A stretch of 64,000 bases of DNA from Fontibacillus panacisegetis (GTDB lineage Bacteria > Bacillota > Bacilli > Paenibacillales > Paenibacillaceae), in assembly GCF_900102215.1 (NCBI RefSeq), contig NZ_FNBG01000010.1, positions 1 to 64,000 of the forward strand, in the 5' to 3' direction. Made by a program: the position numbers and the translations under genes. Every line of letters begins with the position of its first letter. The stretch's first letter is position 1. A model generated the notes under the pieces. The model saw only the letters and a list, made by a program, of their open reading frames with translations, did no database searches and was not told where the DNA came from. Below, piece after piece: positions 9,049 through 18,675 of this stretch.

Positions 9049-9366
9049 TCAGCCTTTATTATTCCCACCATTCAAAACTATAGTTGATGCACTTTCTTTG
9101 GTTATTGGTTTCAATCTATTCCATAAATGCAAGCAAGCATAGATCAGCCCATAAATAATAAAAACATCAAAGAAATAATAAAGTAATTGAATGCCTACCC
9201 CCTGAATAAACCATTCAGTACTTTGATACTGTATAAAAAACCTGAATGGAAAACCATATTCGATTCGAGAAGCACCCTCCGTTGGAACTTTACCTGGAAT
9301 CAAAATGATCGTTAACAGAGCTAGCCAAAACGAGATATTAAATATTATTATCCTTTTTTTCATCAT
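9049..9366 (-). CDS. Small membrane protein, 105 aa
   Basis: Two strong membrane segments (IIIFNISFWLALLTIILI and LLYYFFDVFIIYGLIYACLHLW) separated by a charged loop. No family is recognised. AGGGAG precedes the double ATG. The stop codon lies directly against the truncated Nudix frame, so the last residues could derive from a fusion. Function unknown. Confidence 0.5.
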   Translation of the reverse strand: MMKKRIIIFNISFWLALLTIILIPGKVPTEGASRIEYGFPFRFFIQYQSTEWFIQGVGIQLLYYFFDVFIIYGLIYACLHLWNRLKPITKESASTIVLNGGNNKG

Positions 9367-9389
9367 ATCTCCCTTTCTCCAAAAAGTAG

Positions 9390-10034
9390 CTAGACATACT
9401 GCAATAACTCTCTTATATCCATTAAATCTGCACTCGGAAAAACACCCATACTATTCATTTTTAAAATATCCCCGTGATATGAAATAAACTGGATTCCAGC
9501 TTCTGCTGATGCCTTTCCATCGATCCAGGAGTCTCCGACCGAAATCCAATCTTTTGACGAAGTTGAGTTATATCGGTTCAAAATATATTGAAAACCGTCA
9601 GGCAACGGCTTTAATGCTCCAACCATTTCTCTGCCAACGATACAATCAAAATAATCATAAATATTATTATCTTTTAGTGCAGCTTCTGCTGCTTCAAGTG
9701 CGTTATTGGTCACAACGACCAATCGATACTTTCCCTTCAATTGTTCAAGCAACTCAATAACTCCGGACTCAAGCTTAGCATTTTGCATCCCTGACACTTC
9801 ATATTTCTTTGGAATCGCCCACAATTCCTCAAGCAGTTCCTCCGTCAGTTGGTTAGTTCTAACAGCTTCCTCAATAAGAGTTGAAGTTGTGTGATTCGTC
9901 AGATTAAGCTCTACAGGAAGTAATCCTCGGGTAACAAGAAAATGGAAGGTTTCCTTCTTCATCCCGATAAAATCAATTTTGGAGCACAATAATGTATTAT
10001 CCATATCAAAAATAATTCCTGTAATCTTATTCAT
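9390..10034 (-). CDS. HAD-superfamily hydrolase
   Basis: A 214-aa phosphatase-like protein with the four HAD motifs: FDMDNTLL (Asp nucleophile and acid), VVTNNALEA, LKPLPDG (Lys) and SVGDSWIDG (Mg-binding Asp). A helical cap lies between motifs I and II. Relatives include phosphoglycolate phosphatase and pyrophosphatase PpaX. ATG 10034 is chosen because AGAGGTG precedes it. The gene is immediately downstream of the methyltransferase gene. Confidence 0.82.
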   Translation of the reverse strand: MNKITGIIFDMDNTLLCSKIDFIGMKKETFHFLVTRGLLPVELNLTNHTTSTLIEEAVRTNQLTEELLEELWAIPKKYEVSGMQNAKLESGVIELLEQLKGKYRLVVVTNNALEAAEAALKDNNIYDYFDCIVGREMVGALKPLPDGFQYILNRYNSTSSKDWISVGDSWIDGKASAEAGIQFISYHGDILKMNSMGVFPSADLMDIRELLQYV

Positions 10035-10039
10035 AAGCA

Positions 10040-10684
10040 TCACCTCTTTACAACAATATACCGAAGCAAATATTCTTTACTCCGATTGTCATTGTAAGTT
10101 AATGTTTCACAGGTAGTTCCTGTTTCAATCACTTGCAGCCCTTCAAAATGTTCGATCAAATCTTCTTCAGTAAAAAAATGAGCGTACTTCCCCTCAACAT
10201 ACCCAAATGTACCTTCTTCTAATTTGCCGCCTACTCCATTGTTACGATCCTCATCTGAAAAACATGTAAAATACATTAACCCTTCTTCATTAAGCTGTTG
10301 AATACAATTATGTATCAATCTTTGTCTATCCTCTTGTAAAAATAAATGCAAGACATCATAGCAATAGATTGCATCATACTTTTTATCCCCTGCTAACTGT
10401 TCTAACACTGAGCCCTGAATAAATTGACTCTTAGGGTCCCATTTTATTGCCATACTAATAGCATCAGTAGATAACTCAATTCCATCAACTCGAAAAAATG
10501 AGGACAAAGCTTTTGTATTTCTTCCATAACCCGAACCCGGCACTAGAACAGTTCTAATAGTATGCTTAGAATTCTGAAACAACTCTAAAGCGTGGTAGGC
10601 AGTTTTACTGGGAGCTTCTCCCCAAATCATTCCTTCATTACTAAATCTATCATCCCAATATGTACTCAAATTACTCATCCCCAT
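10040..10684 (-). CDS. Class I SAM-dependent methyltransferase
   Basis: A 214-aa Rossmann-fold methyltransferase. Motif I is VLVPGSGYGRN, the acidic strand-2 end is DGIELS, and the post-motif strand is YDAIYCYDVLHLF. The form resembles the tellurite-resistance/thiopurine-type small-molecule methyltransferases (N-terminal YWDDRFSNEGMIWGEAPS). The substrate is unknown. It is followed closely by the HAD gene. Confidence 0.8.
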   Translation of the reverse strand: MGMSNLSTYWDDRFSNEGMIWGEAPSKTAYHALELFQNSKHTIRTVLVPGSGYGRNTKALSSFFRVDGIELSTDAISMAIKWDPKSQFIQGSVLEQLAGDKKYDAIYCYDVLHLFLQEDRQRLIHNCIQQLNEEGLMYFTCFSDEDRNNGVGGKLEEGTFGYVEGKYAHFFTEEDLIEHFEGLQVIETGTTCETLTYNDNRSKEYLLRYIVVKR

Positions 10685-10689
10685 CAGTC

Positions 10690-11178
10690 CTATTCATCTT
10701 GAATCTCATTCAATGTATAAATGATGTTAAGCTGCTCATAATCCTCTTTACTAAATATCAACTCAGGGATCTTATCCAACCATTCTACTTCTGTTCCTAT
10801 ATATTCTTCATAAACACATGATTCATCATATCTGCTAGTGTCTACACCGATCCGTTTCCATTTCACAAGCTTCTCACTAACTTCGACCTCTGCAACAATT
10901 AAAGTACAGGCTAAATCACAATCATCCGGACACATTAATATAGGTAAAATATGAATTCCTTGACTAGTATTAAAACGTCTTTGAACTAAATATGCTTCTT
11001 TTCTTAATATCATCCAATCCACGATGGTTGGAATGAGTCCTAAAAAGAATCGGTCTGGATATTGCTCATCTATAATCTTGTCTAAGGAAATCCCATCAAC
11101 TAATATGATTGGGTGCTCTGCTTTAACGTATTTACTCTCCATGTATACTACATTTAGTTGGTTAATGATAGGACACAT
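10690..11178 (-). CDS. Conserved-looking hypothetical protein, 162 aa
   Basis: Acidic soluble protein with no signal peptide or membrane segment and no motif I recognise. The pair LMCPDDCDLACTLI has closely spaced cysteines. It ends 5 nt before the methyltransferase start, so it probably leads the methyltransferase-HAD unit. The start is uncertain; an internal ATG in VVYMESKY is an alternative. Confidence 0.45.
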   Translation of the reverse strand: MCPIINQLNVVYMESKYVKAEHPIILVDGISLDKIIDEQYPDRFFLGLIPTIVDWMILRKEAYLVQRRFNTSQGIHILPILMCPDDCDLACTLIVAEVEVSEKLVKWKRIGVDTSRYDESCVYEEYIGTEVEWLDKIPELIFSKEDYEQLNIIYTLNEIQDE

Positions 11179-11227
11179 CCTGTACTTGGATTAGAATTCC
11201 TTAAGATTATTACAAAAATATGTAATA

Positions 11228-11261
11228 CCCCAGCCAAAGATAGCTCTTATCATGACTGGGG
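11228..11261. repeat. Dispersed palindrome, copy 1
   Basis: Stem-loop with the core GATAGCTCTTATC and outer arms CCCCAG/CTGGGG. The central loop (GCTCT) and flanking AGATA/TATC match the palindromes at 31749 and at 35519/39430. It lies between the isochorismatase-like gene and the next minus-strand gene. It could act as a terminator, but has no clean T run. Confidence 0.6.
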
Positions 11262-11270
11262 CACTAGGAA

Positions 11271-11768
11271 CTAGTTGCTAACTAGGCTATCAATAACAGG
11301 ATATGAAATTAAGTTCCTATCTCTGCAGGTTGAAGTAATAGCATCGAAATGAGTGCTTAATATTCCTTTTTGTAATATTACTGGTTTAAAGCCTCTTTCA
11401 ATTGCTCCATTGTAAGTGAATAATACGCAGTGTTCTGCTGCAAACCCTGAAATAATCACTAATTCAACTTCATGATTCTGCAGTAACTGCTCTAAGTCAG
11501 TTTTCCAAAAAGCGTTCGAATACTCCTTCTTGATCACAGCATCTCCTTCATCAATCTGAATCTCTGTGATAAAGTTATACAGATCACTGTTAGCTTCCTG
11601 ATTATCCATACCTTCAATGTCCTGAATATGTACAACCAGATGACCGTTAGAGCGAAGGGAGTAAGCAACATAATTGATATATTCGCAAGCTTGATCTACC
11701 GTCTTCTTCTCAACTTGATCCTGTAAAAATATCTTTTGCATATCTATTATTAAAAAGCCTATTCTCAT
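11271..11768 (-). CDS. Isochorismatase-family cysteine hydrolase
   Basis: A 165-aa protein of the isochorismatase/nicotinamidase fold. The catalytic triad is visible as Asp in FLIIDMQ, Lys in VIKKEYSNAF and Cys in AAEHCVLFT, with the cis-peptide-like segment GFAAEHC. AGGAGG lies 6 nt before ATG 11768, which is why this start is preferred to the upstream one. The substrate is unknown. Confidence 0.85.
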   Translation of the reverse strand: MRIGFLIIDMQKIFLQDQVEKKTVDQACEYINYVAYSLRSNGHLVVHIQDIEGMDNQEANSDLYNFITEIQIDEGDAVIKKEYSNAFWKTDLEQLLQNHEVELVIISGFAAEHCVLFTYNGAIERGFKPVILQKGILSTHFDAITSTCRDRNLISYPVIDSLVSN

Positions 11769-11886
11769 CAAGAGCCTCCTATTTTTGTGTATCATTATGA
11801 TCTACTTTATAATAAATAATATCTGGCTTCCATCAGATATGGAAGAAAAAAATGAAATCCGAGAGAAGTTCTGGAAAGGATATTCT

Positions 11887-12579
11887 ATGAATAAATGGCT
11901 TAAAGCACTCTTATTTCTTGTAGGTGCAGCTTTTCTAACTAGGTTGATTCCATTCTCTAACTGGTTTCGTATACTGGATACAATGATTCATGAGCTTGGG
12001 CATGCCGTGATGACGCTCCTGATGTCCGGCAGCGTACTCCGCATTGAGCTAAATCCGGATCACAGCGGTGTTACCTATTCCATGCTATCCGCAGGTTGGA
12101 GTCAGGTTGCGGTATCCCTATCAGGTTATATATCAGCTTCTTTGTTTGCGATTGCCCTGTTTTATGGCTATCACAAGCAAAAACAAACGATAGGTCTTGT
12201 GATCATCAGTATACTCGCCATAACCATGATCATCTTTTTTGTACGCTCAGGTTATGGACTATGGTGGCTCATCATTTTTATTATTGTGAATTTGCTGTTT
12301 TATTTTATCGGTGGACGAATTCAAAATTTCTATTATTTACTGCTGTCTTTTCTGTGTCTGGAGGAGTCGGTCATGGGACCAATCACACTGCTGCTCAGAT
12401 CCTTCACCCATCCAGATCATGCAGGAGATGCCACAAATCTGGCCAATACAACGATGATACCCGCTTTTGCATGGGCACTGCTGTTTGTTGCCATTTCTTT
12501 TTGGTGTGGGAAGGCAGCACTGCAGTTGTATTGGAAGGACAGGAATCCAGTCCGACAGTCAAAGGAAAATAGTCAGTAA
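11887..12579 (+). CDS. M50B-like membrane zinc metallopeptidase
   Basis: A 230-aa multi-pass membrane protein with the zinc motif HELGH in MIHELGHAVMTLL near residue 36, and about six membrane segments. This matches the Peptidase_M50B group of site-2-protease relatives. The start at 11887 has GGAAAGG upstream. It is one of the few plus-strand genes in this part and converges on the amylase gene, with which it shares a bidirectional terminator. Confidence 0.8.
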   Translation: MNKWLKALLFLVGAAFLTRLIPFSNWFRILDTMIHELGHAVMTLLMSGSVLRIELNPDHSGVTYSMLSAGWSQVAVSLSGYISASLFAIALFYGYHKQKQTIGLVIISILAITMIIFFVRSGYGLWWLIIFIIVNLLFYFIGGRIQNFYYLLLSFLCLEESVMGPITLLLRSFTHPDHAGDATNLANTTMIPAFAWALLFVAISFWCGKAALQLYWKDRNPVRQSKENSQ

Positions 12580-12584
12580 AAAGT

Positions 12585-12632
12585 AAAGTGCATCTGATTC
12601 AGAACTACCTGTCTCTGAAAAAGATGCACTTT
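12585..12632. terminator. Bidirectional terminator between M50B and amylase genes
   Basis: AAAGTGCATCT and AGATGCACTTT form an 11-bp stem between the two convergent stop codons. The A/T-rich edges would give U tracts in both directions. Confidence 0.75.
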
Positions 12633-12648
12633 CTATTTCTACTACTGG

Positions 12649-15471
12649 TTAGTTATTAAAATTAAATTCTACGATCGGATTGCTGGCATTAACGGTAAAG
12701 CTATGATTTTGACCTGATTCCCAAACCACATTGTTGCTGCCATCCTTCTTAATTGCCTTGAACTCGATAGTTGCTCCTGCAGGAAGATTAATCGTTAATG
12801 TCCATGTCGGATAGTTCGTACTTGAGGCAGGACCAACTGCATTCTGAGGACTCCAATTGCCCAGTTCAGCAATGTTACCCGTTATATAAATATTTTGCCC
12901 CACATTAGTAGTTGCATTTTGAATATTAAAAGTTACAGGAACGAGCGTGTTATTTTGTTCAGGAGCTGTATTAGAAACTACACCATCTTTGACCCATGAG
13001 TTAGCTGTAACCAGGTAACCAGCCTGACTTGCTCCAGGTGTCTGTTGGCCGTTGCTATTGAAAATAACGTTAGCTTTATCCCAACCTGAGATTGTATAGG
13101 AGTACCATCCATTTCCTTCATCTTGCATAGCTGTTCCAGGCCATGCTGCATTTTCCTTCTTAGGTGATACTGATTCATCGTAGAAGTAAATGTTTGGTGT
13201 TCCCCAATTGTCGGGTTTATAAAAATGAACCGTAAATGATTCCGTATTCGGCAGTTGCTTCGTAAAGGAGTAAGTCTTTGTTGTATTGGTTCCTGAATTT
13301 GATGCCGTAACATTCAAGGTGTATGTACTGCCGTCCGCATCCCCTGCACCGATTGTAATCTTTGTACCGGATGTGAAACTAACAGGAGCTGCACCATTTA
13401 ATGTATACGTCGCATTATTGGCTCCTTGATAACTAATTGTAACGTCCAGACTATCGCTGTTAAACGTACCCTCAGGTTTATCAATGGAAATCGTAGGTAT
13501 CGTGACATCTGGATTGTTAGGGTAAATTGTACCGTCTTTAATCCACTTTTCACCGGACACTTGATAACCAGGCTGACTAGCACCAGGAGCTTGATTGCCA
13601 TTGGAGTTGAATATAATTTTTGCTTTGCTCCATCCTGCTATAGTAGCTGAATACCAGCCATTGCCCTCATTCTGCATAGCTGTTCCGGGCCATGCTTTTC
13701 CAATCGTTGTCGGAGTTACACTATCGTCGTAATAATAAATATTCGGGGTTCCCCAGCTTGAAGGCTTATAGTAATGAATAATTAATGCAGCGTTAGGGTC
13801 CGACTTTGTAAATGTGTACGTTTTTGTGGTTTGACCCGCTGTAACTTTTAACAGGAATGTAGTTCCATATGCGGCGCCAGCTCCAAGAGTAACAGTAGAA
13901 CCTGAACTAAATGATGTTGGAGATCCATTGTTCAGGGTATAGGATGCATTGCTTGCACCTGTATAATTGATTGTCACAGCCAAGGAATCACTATAGAATT
14001 CACCTTCTGACTGATTAATAGAAATCTCAGGTGCATTTGGTGCCGCTTCATACAGGACTGCGATTTTACCGCCACCGATATTTCCAGTTATTTTACCGTT
14101 AGATACTGTAAAAGTACCGCCACCAGTAGCCTTATTCGTATAAGTACCATTTGCTAGATTGGTATCGGAATTGATAGATGCATCTCCACCAAGATTAACC
14201 ATCGTCATCCCTTTATTGCCGCGCTCTACAAGCATGATTTCATTACCTTGAGTTCTTAAATGCTCTCCTTGCCCAACCATTGCATTATGAAATTTGTTAA
14301 CAGCCACAATATCTGCATCTTGCCACAGGTTGTTACCAGGAGTACCTAAGCTGCTTGCAAATTTCCCGCCGCCCGCAGGTCTATTAAAAAATAATGAAGT
14401 AGTCTGAGCACGGGAAGCGATGATCGCCCACCCCATTTTAATGTGCCAGTCGTTCATGTACGTTGATTCGTTGCCGTCATTTGCATAGCTATCATGGGAT
14501 TCAACCCATGTTACTAATTTCGATGGATTTACACCATTCGCGTTGAAGTCTTTTGCATTATTCACATTTTTACTGCTATTAAAGCCTACTGAGTGTCTGA
14601 TCGCATCTCCGTAGTATGAAGTTGTAAGGCCCATGTAATTCGCATATTTCGAGTAAGCATCTGCTCCACCTTGAAGAACTTCACCATAAATGTACAGATT
14701 CTGCTTATTATTCAATGAACCTAATACCCGCGGCCAGAAATTTGATCCTCCTGGATCATCCGGCAACTCAATATGCTTCGCTGCATCAAATCGGAAGCCG
14801 TCAGCACCTAAAGAAACAGCATCGTTTAAGAAACCAATAATCTTATCTTGCAATTCCTGATTGGATGTATTCAAATCAGGCAGACGAATTCCTAAATGAG
14901 TCACCGGCCATCTTTCATTCCAATTATCTACACCTCTGAATTCATGCCAGAAATTTGGATTGTTTCTGATCGAAGGATCAACATTGTATGCCGGAGTATA
15001 CTCTAAATTCCCTCCACCAGCATTTGCTGTATGATTCGCAACGACATCCACAATGATGCTAATGCCGTATTTCTCTGCCTCTTCACATAACCGTTTAAAT
15101 TGATCTCTGCTTCCAAGCTGTGCGTTACCGATGTCAAAATTGATAGGTTGGTATAATAGCCACCATTTGCTACCATCCATTGTGCCTTCTTTAGTTCCTT
15201 GGATAGGAGAAGTCTGGATGGATTTGTATCCTGCCGCCGCAATTGCTGGTATATTATTCGTTATGTTATCAAAAGACCAGTTCCATGCATGAAAAATAAG
15301 TCCATCTTTTGTATTTGCCGGAAGTCCATAATTTGTCGAACTTGCCAGCGTACTAACATCGCTGCTTATCGTAACGTCTGTACTCTCTTGTGCTGCTACT
15401 GAAATGCCTAACGTTTGCATTAACAAAGCTACGAACAGAACTATACTCCATAATCGTCTTGCCTTTCTCAT
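12649..15471 (-). CDS. Secreted alpha-amylase, GH13 with two CBM26 and one CBM20
   Basis: A 940-aa extracellular endo-amylase cleaving alpha-1,4 bonds in starch. A signal peptide (about 1-27, cut after VAA) precedes the GH13 barrel. Catalytic residues are Asp229 (GFRFDAAKH), Glu264 (IYGEV) and Asp327 (VESHDS); region I is VDVVANH (141-147). After the barrel and its C-terminal sheet come two tandem units of about 175-180 residues, each a beta-sandwich linker (480-556, 657-738) plus a CBM26 starch-binding module (562-652, 745-835), then CBM20 (843-938). AAAGGAG precedes the ATG. A cre site upstream indicates CcpA repression. It is transcribed alone. Confidence 0.95.
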   Translation of the reverse strand: MRKARRLWSIVLFVALLMQTLGISVAAQESTDVTISSDVSTLASSTNYGLPANTKDGLIFHAWNWSFDNITNNIPAIAAAGYKSIQTSPIQGTKEGTMDGSKWWLLYQPINFDIGNAQLGSRDQFKRLCEEAEKYGISIIVDVVANHTANAGGGNLEYTPAYNVDPSIRNNPNFWHEFRGVDNWNERWPVTHLGIRLPDLNTSNQELQDKIIGFLNDAVSLGADGFRFDAAKHIELPDDPGGSNFWPRVLGSLNNKQNLYIYGEVLQGGADAYSKYANYMGLTTSYYGDAIRHSVGFNSSKNVNNAKDFNANGVNPSKLVTWVESHDSYANDGNESTYMNDWHIKMGWAIIASRAQTTSLFFNRPAGGGKFASSLGTPGNNLWQDADIVAVNKFHNAMVGQGEHLRTQGNEIMLVERGNKGMTMVNLGGDASINSDTNLANGTYTNKATGGGTFTVSNGKITGNIGGGKIAVLYEAAPNAPEISINQSEGEFYSDSLAVTINYTGASNASYTLNNGSPTSFSSGSTVTLGAGAAYGTTFLLKVTAGQTTKTYTFTKSDPNAALIIHYYKPSSWGTPNIYYYDDSVTPTTIGKAWPGTAMQNEGNGWYSATIAGWSKAKIIFNSNGNQAPGASQPGYQVSGEKWIKDGTIYPNNPDVTIPTISIDKPEGTFNSDSLDVTISYQGANNATYTLNGAAPVSFTSGTKITIGAGDADGSTYTLNVTASNSGTNTTKTYSFTKQLPNTESFTVHFYKPDNWGTPNIYFYDESVSPKKENAAWPGTAMQDEGNGWYSYTISGWDKANVIFNSNGQQTPGASQAGYLVTANSWVKDGVVSNTAPEQNNTLVPVTFNIQNATTNVGQNIYITGNIAELGNWSPQNAVGPASSTNYPTWTLTINLPAGATIEFKAIKKDGSNNVVWESGQNHSFTVNASNPIVEFNFNN

Positions 15472-15577
15472 TAATCAACTCTCCTTTTTCATTTTTAGAA
15501 CAGACTTAATTAAATTGCCGTAAAAACAGGGTTAGAGTTGACACAAATAATATTCCATTGGTGCAGTAAGCGCTTTC

Positions 15578-15592
15578 TGAATACGCTTACAT
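15578..15592 (-). promoter_or_regulatory. cre site upstream of the amylase gene
   Basis: ATGTAAGCGTATTCA on the minus strand fits the Bacillus catabolite-responsive element WTGNAARCGNWWNCA at every position. It lies about 110 nt upstream of the amylase start. An overlapping second half-match (AGAAAGCGCTTACT) continues downstream at 15565-15578. Confidence 0.8.
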
Positions 15593-15650
15593 TATGCGGT
15601 AAAAATAATTCGATTTTTGTCGATCAATCTCTAGCCCCTATCACCGTTCG

Positions 15651-15665
15651 TACAAACGCTTGCAC
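15651..15665. promoter_or_regulatory. Second cre-like or LacI-type operator
   Basis: TACAAACGCTTGCAC contains the AACGCTTG-type centre of LacI/CcpA operators with two deviations from the cre consensus. It lies about 60 nt beyond the perfect cre in the 400-bp space between the amylase start and the sugar-permease stop. No other gene is seen in that space (15472-15874). Confidence 0.4.
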
Positions 15666-15798
15666 AGAACGGCAGGTTTTTACTTCAGCAATATTATGTC
15701 ATCAGAAATTATTGATGTCAATTCATATTATTTTTTGTAAAACTTTGATACAATACTTTTTAAATCTCTTTTTCCCAATCATTAATATAATAGATAAA

Positions 15799-15837
15799 AT
15801 AAGCCAATAGAGCTAGTACTAAGCTCTCTTGACTTAT
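15799..15837 (-). terminator. Terminator of the sugar ABC operon
   Basis: An imperfect stem (AATAAG...CTTATT outside, AGAGCT/AGCTCT inside) followed on the minus strand by a T-rich stretch, about 40 nt after the permease stop codon. Confidence 0.6.
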
Positions 15838-15874
15838 TCCTAATCACTATTAACCCGAATAATCGATTATTAAA

Positions 15875-17056
15875 CTATGCTCTTGCTCTTTGTCTACGAG
15901 TCATGACGTCGAAGATAACAGCTAAGGCCAGCACACCGCCACGAATCATGTACTGATAAGATATTCCGACACCTAACAAATTCATACCGCTGGATAAAGA
16001 TGCCATTACAATCGCGCCGATAATAGAGCCGGTAATTTTACCAACTCCCCCCGCTGCAGATACGCCGCCTACATAAGCTGCCGCAATCGCATCGAGTTCA
16101 AACAGTGTACCTGCTGTTGTTGTTGCAGATTGCAAACGGGACGTGAACAGAATCCCTGACAATGCGGAGAGCATTCCCATGGAACAAAATACGATGTAAG
16201 TAATTTTTTTGACACTGATCCCGCTTAAATGAGCTGCTTCCGGATTACTTCCGACTGCGTATATATGACGTCCTATTACAGTTGAAGTCGTCAAGAAATG
16301 GTAGATTACGACAACAATCATCACGATGACTACCGTCCACGAGAATCCATTATAGCCAGCCAAAATCCATGTGATATACGCAATAATCGCAGATATGAAC
16401 GTTATTTTTAGAGCAAACATTCCACTTGAGATCACTTCAAAATTGTATTTAAGCTTGTTCCGTCTCTTAGAAATTTCAAAATAAATGAACAAGGCTATAA
16501 TTACTACACCGATGATCATAGAGAGTAAATTCAGTTCACCAATCTTCGCGATAGCTGGGATGAATCCATTACCGATTGCGTTGAAATGCTCGTCTTTAAC
16601 GATGATCGTACCTGTTTTTTCAGTTACACGAAGCAGTGCGCCTCTGAAAATCAACATTGCTGCCAAGGAAGCTACGAACGAAGGTATCCCCATTTGAGCA
16701 ACCAGGAAACCGTTAAATAAACCAACGATGATACCTAGGACCAAAATAACTGGAATTGTAATATAGACGGGTACTCCTGCCTGAGTTAAGAGAATTGCCG
16801 CTATTGCTCCCAAAAATCCCGCCGCAAACCCTACAGACAAATCAATATGGCGTATAACTATGACTAACGTCATACCAACGGCCAATACTGCAATGTAACC
16901 TGTGGCATCGATCAAGTTGCTAATATTTCGGGATGACATAAACAATCCATCCGTCATAATTGAGAAGGTCAACATAATAATGAATAAAGCAATGTACATT
17001 CCATAATCACGAATATTGACGGAAATTAACGATTTTGCTTCCTTAAGTAGTTTCAC
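15875..17056 (-). CDS. Monosaccharide ABC transporter permease (MmsB/XylH type)
   Basis: A 393-aa polytopic permease of the BPD_transp_2 (ribose/xylose) family. It has about ten membrane segments and the family block NISNLIDATGYIAVLAVGMT then IDLSVGF, plus GGVSAAGGVGKITGSIIGA near the C-terminus. The start is GTG at 17056 behind AGGAGG. It follows the ATPase gene by 11 nt. With the double ATPase and the binding protein it completes an importer of the ChvE-GguAB/XylFGH type; xylose, arabinose, galactose or glucose are all possible. Confidence 0.9.
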   Translation of the reverse strand: MKLLKEAKSLISVNIRDYGMYIALFIIMLTFSIMTDGLFMSSRNISNLIDATGYIAVLAVGMTLVIVIRHIDLSVGFAAGFLGAIAAILLTQAGVPVYITIPVILVLGIIVGLFNGFLVAQMGIPSFVASLAAMLIFRGALLRVTEKTGTIIVKDEHFNAIGNGFIPAIAKIGELNLLSMIIGVVIIALFIYFEISKRRNKLKYNFEVISSGMFALKITFISAIIAYITWILAGYNGFSWTVVIVMIVVVIYHFLTTSTVIGRHIYAVGSNPEAAHLSGISVKKITYIVFCSMGMLSALSGILFTSRLQSATTTAGTLFELDAIAAAYVGGVSAAGGVGKITGSIIGAIVMASLSSGMNLLGVGISYQYMIRGGVLALAVIFDVMTRRQRARA

Positions 17057-17067
17057 CGGTATTCCTC

Positions 17068-18591
17068 CTATTGCGTTGCAAGCTTCATTATTTTTTCTTG
17101 ATCCGCTTCATCTATAGGCAATTCACCTTTGATTTGTCCTTCAGCCATGACATAGATTCGGTCACTCATGCCTAACACTTCTGTCAATTCGGATGAAATC
17201 ATGATGATGCTCATGCCTTCACTGATCAGTCTGTTCATAAGCGTATAAATTTCATATTTAGCACCAACGTCTATGCCCCGAGTAGGTTCATCCAATATGA
17301 GTAACTTGGGGTTAACAAATAACCATTTGCCCAAAGATACTTTCTGCTGGTTGCCCCCGCTTAGATTTCCGACCAGTTGCTCGACTGAAGGTGCTTTGAT
17401 GTTAATAGACTGTTTATATTCATTGGAAATCTTGACTTCCTCATTGTTATTGATGACCCCTTGAGAAGAGATCGCATGAAGGTTAGCAACCGAGATGTTC
17501 TGCTTGATATCCTGAATCAAAAACAACCCGTCACCCTTACGGTCTTCTGTAACATAGGCAATACCATCGTTAATCGCTTCTTTAGGATTTTTGAACACTT
17601 TTTTGACTCCACCGGAAAATAATTCTCCTCGAAGCTTGTAGGATTTCGGATTGCCGAAAATACTTTGAGCCAGCTCCGTGCGCCCCGAGCCCATCAAGCC
17701 TGCGATCCCGACGATTTCACCTTTTTTCACATGCAGACTCACATCTTTAACGACATCACGCCCAAGCTTGGGATCAAATGCCGTCCAGTTTTTAATTTCC
17801 AGCACCGTGTTGCCGAACTCTTTTTTGTTCCGTTTTGGATAAATATCGTCAATTTCCCGACCGACCATGTTTTTAATAATGACGGCTTCCGAGATTTCAT
17901 TCTTGGATGCATCTAATGTGCAAATCGTCTGTCCATCCCGTAAAACAGTCACCTGATCAGCTATAGCAATAACTTCTTTCAGCTTGTGCGAGATCATAAT
18001 GCAAGTAATTCCTTGGTTTTTCAGCTCTCTGAGCAGTTGGAGCAAGTTTTCACTATCATCTTCGTTAAGGGCAGCTGTCGGTTCATCCAGAATAAGCAGC
18101 TTCACATCTTTGCTCAAAGCTTTGGCGATTTCTACGAGCTGCTGTTTACCTACACCTAGATCTTTGATCAGCACCTCGGGATTGACGTTAAGCTTCACTT
18201 TGTTCAGCATTTCCTGAGCTTTGATGATCGTCTGATTCCAATCGACCACAGAGCCTTTCTTCACTTCATTCCCCGCGAAAATATTCTCGTAAACGGTCAG
18301 ATCAGGAAACAATGCGAGCTCTTGGTAAATGATCGCAATGCCTGTTTTGACACTGTCACTAATTTTACTAAAGCTTTGAACCTGACCTTCGTACACGATA
18401 TCTCCTGAGTAAGTCCCATGCGGATATACGCCGCTAAGCACTTTCATTAGCGTAGATTTACCAGCGCCATTTTCACCGATCAGGCAATGAATTTCTCCCT
18501 TATTTACTTTAAAATTTACGTTGGAAAGAGCCTTTACACCCGTGAATTCCTTGGAAATATTATTCATCTCTAGAATGTATGGATTCATCAT
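17068..18591 (-). CDS. Sugar ABC transporter, tandem ATP-binding protein (MmsA/XylG type)
   Basis: A 507-aa protein with two ABC domains in one chain. The first has Walker A GENGAGKSTLM and Walker B LLILDEPTAAL; the second has the degenerate P-loop GLMGSGRTELA, signature LSGGNQQK and Walker B LILDEPTRGID. This asymmetry is normal for monosaccharide importers, where only one site is fully active. The start at 18591 (ATGATG behind GGAGAG) is preferred to the longer frame at 18648, which would add a hydrophobic extension. It energises the permease downstream. Confidence 0.92.
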   Translation of the reverse strand: MMNPYILEMNNISKEFTGVKALSNVNFKVNKGEIHCLIGENGAGKSTLMKVLSGVYPHGTYSGDIVYEGQVQSFSKISDSVKTGIAIIYQELALFPDLTVYENIFAGNEVKKGSVVDWNQTIIKAQEMLNKVKLNVNPEVLIKDLGVGKQQLVEIAKALSKDVKLLILDEPTAALNEDDSENLLQLLRELKNQGITCIMISHKLKEVIAIADQVTVLRDGQTICTLDASKNEISEAVIIKNMVGREIDDIYPKRNKKEFGNTVLEIKNWTAFDPKLGRDVVKDVSLHVKKGEIVGIAGLMGSGRTELAQSIFGNPKSYKLRGELFSGGVKKVFKNPKEAINDGIAYVTEDRKGDGLFLIQDIKQNISVANLHAISSQGVINNNEEVKISNEYKQSINIKAPSVEQLVGNLSGGNQQKVSLGKWLFVNPKLLILDEPTRGIDVGAKYEIYTLMNRLISEGMSIIMISSELTEVLGMSDRIYVMAEGQIKGELPIDEADQEKIMKLATQ

Positions 18592-18630
18592 TTGATTACT
18601 CTCCTTACCAAACAAATCGTAGAATAACGG

Positions 18631-18660
18631 AAGTAGTGATAGAACCATCTACCACTACTT
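18631..18660 (-). promoter_or_regulatory. Intergenic hairpin between binding-protein and ATPase genes
   Basis: AAGTAGTG and CACTACTT pair across a 14-nt loop, with no T run. In such operons a hairpin after the binding-protein gene commonly protects the 3' end of that message, giving more binder than membrane components. That role is inferred. Confidence 0.5.
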
Positions 18661-18675
18661 TCGTCCAAACTATGT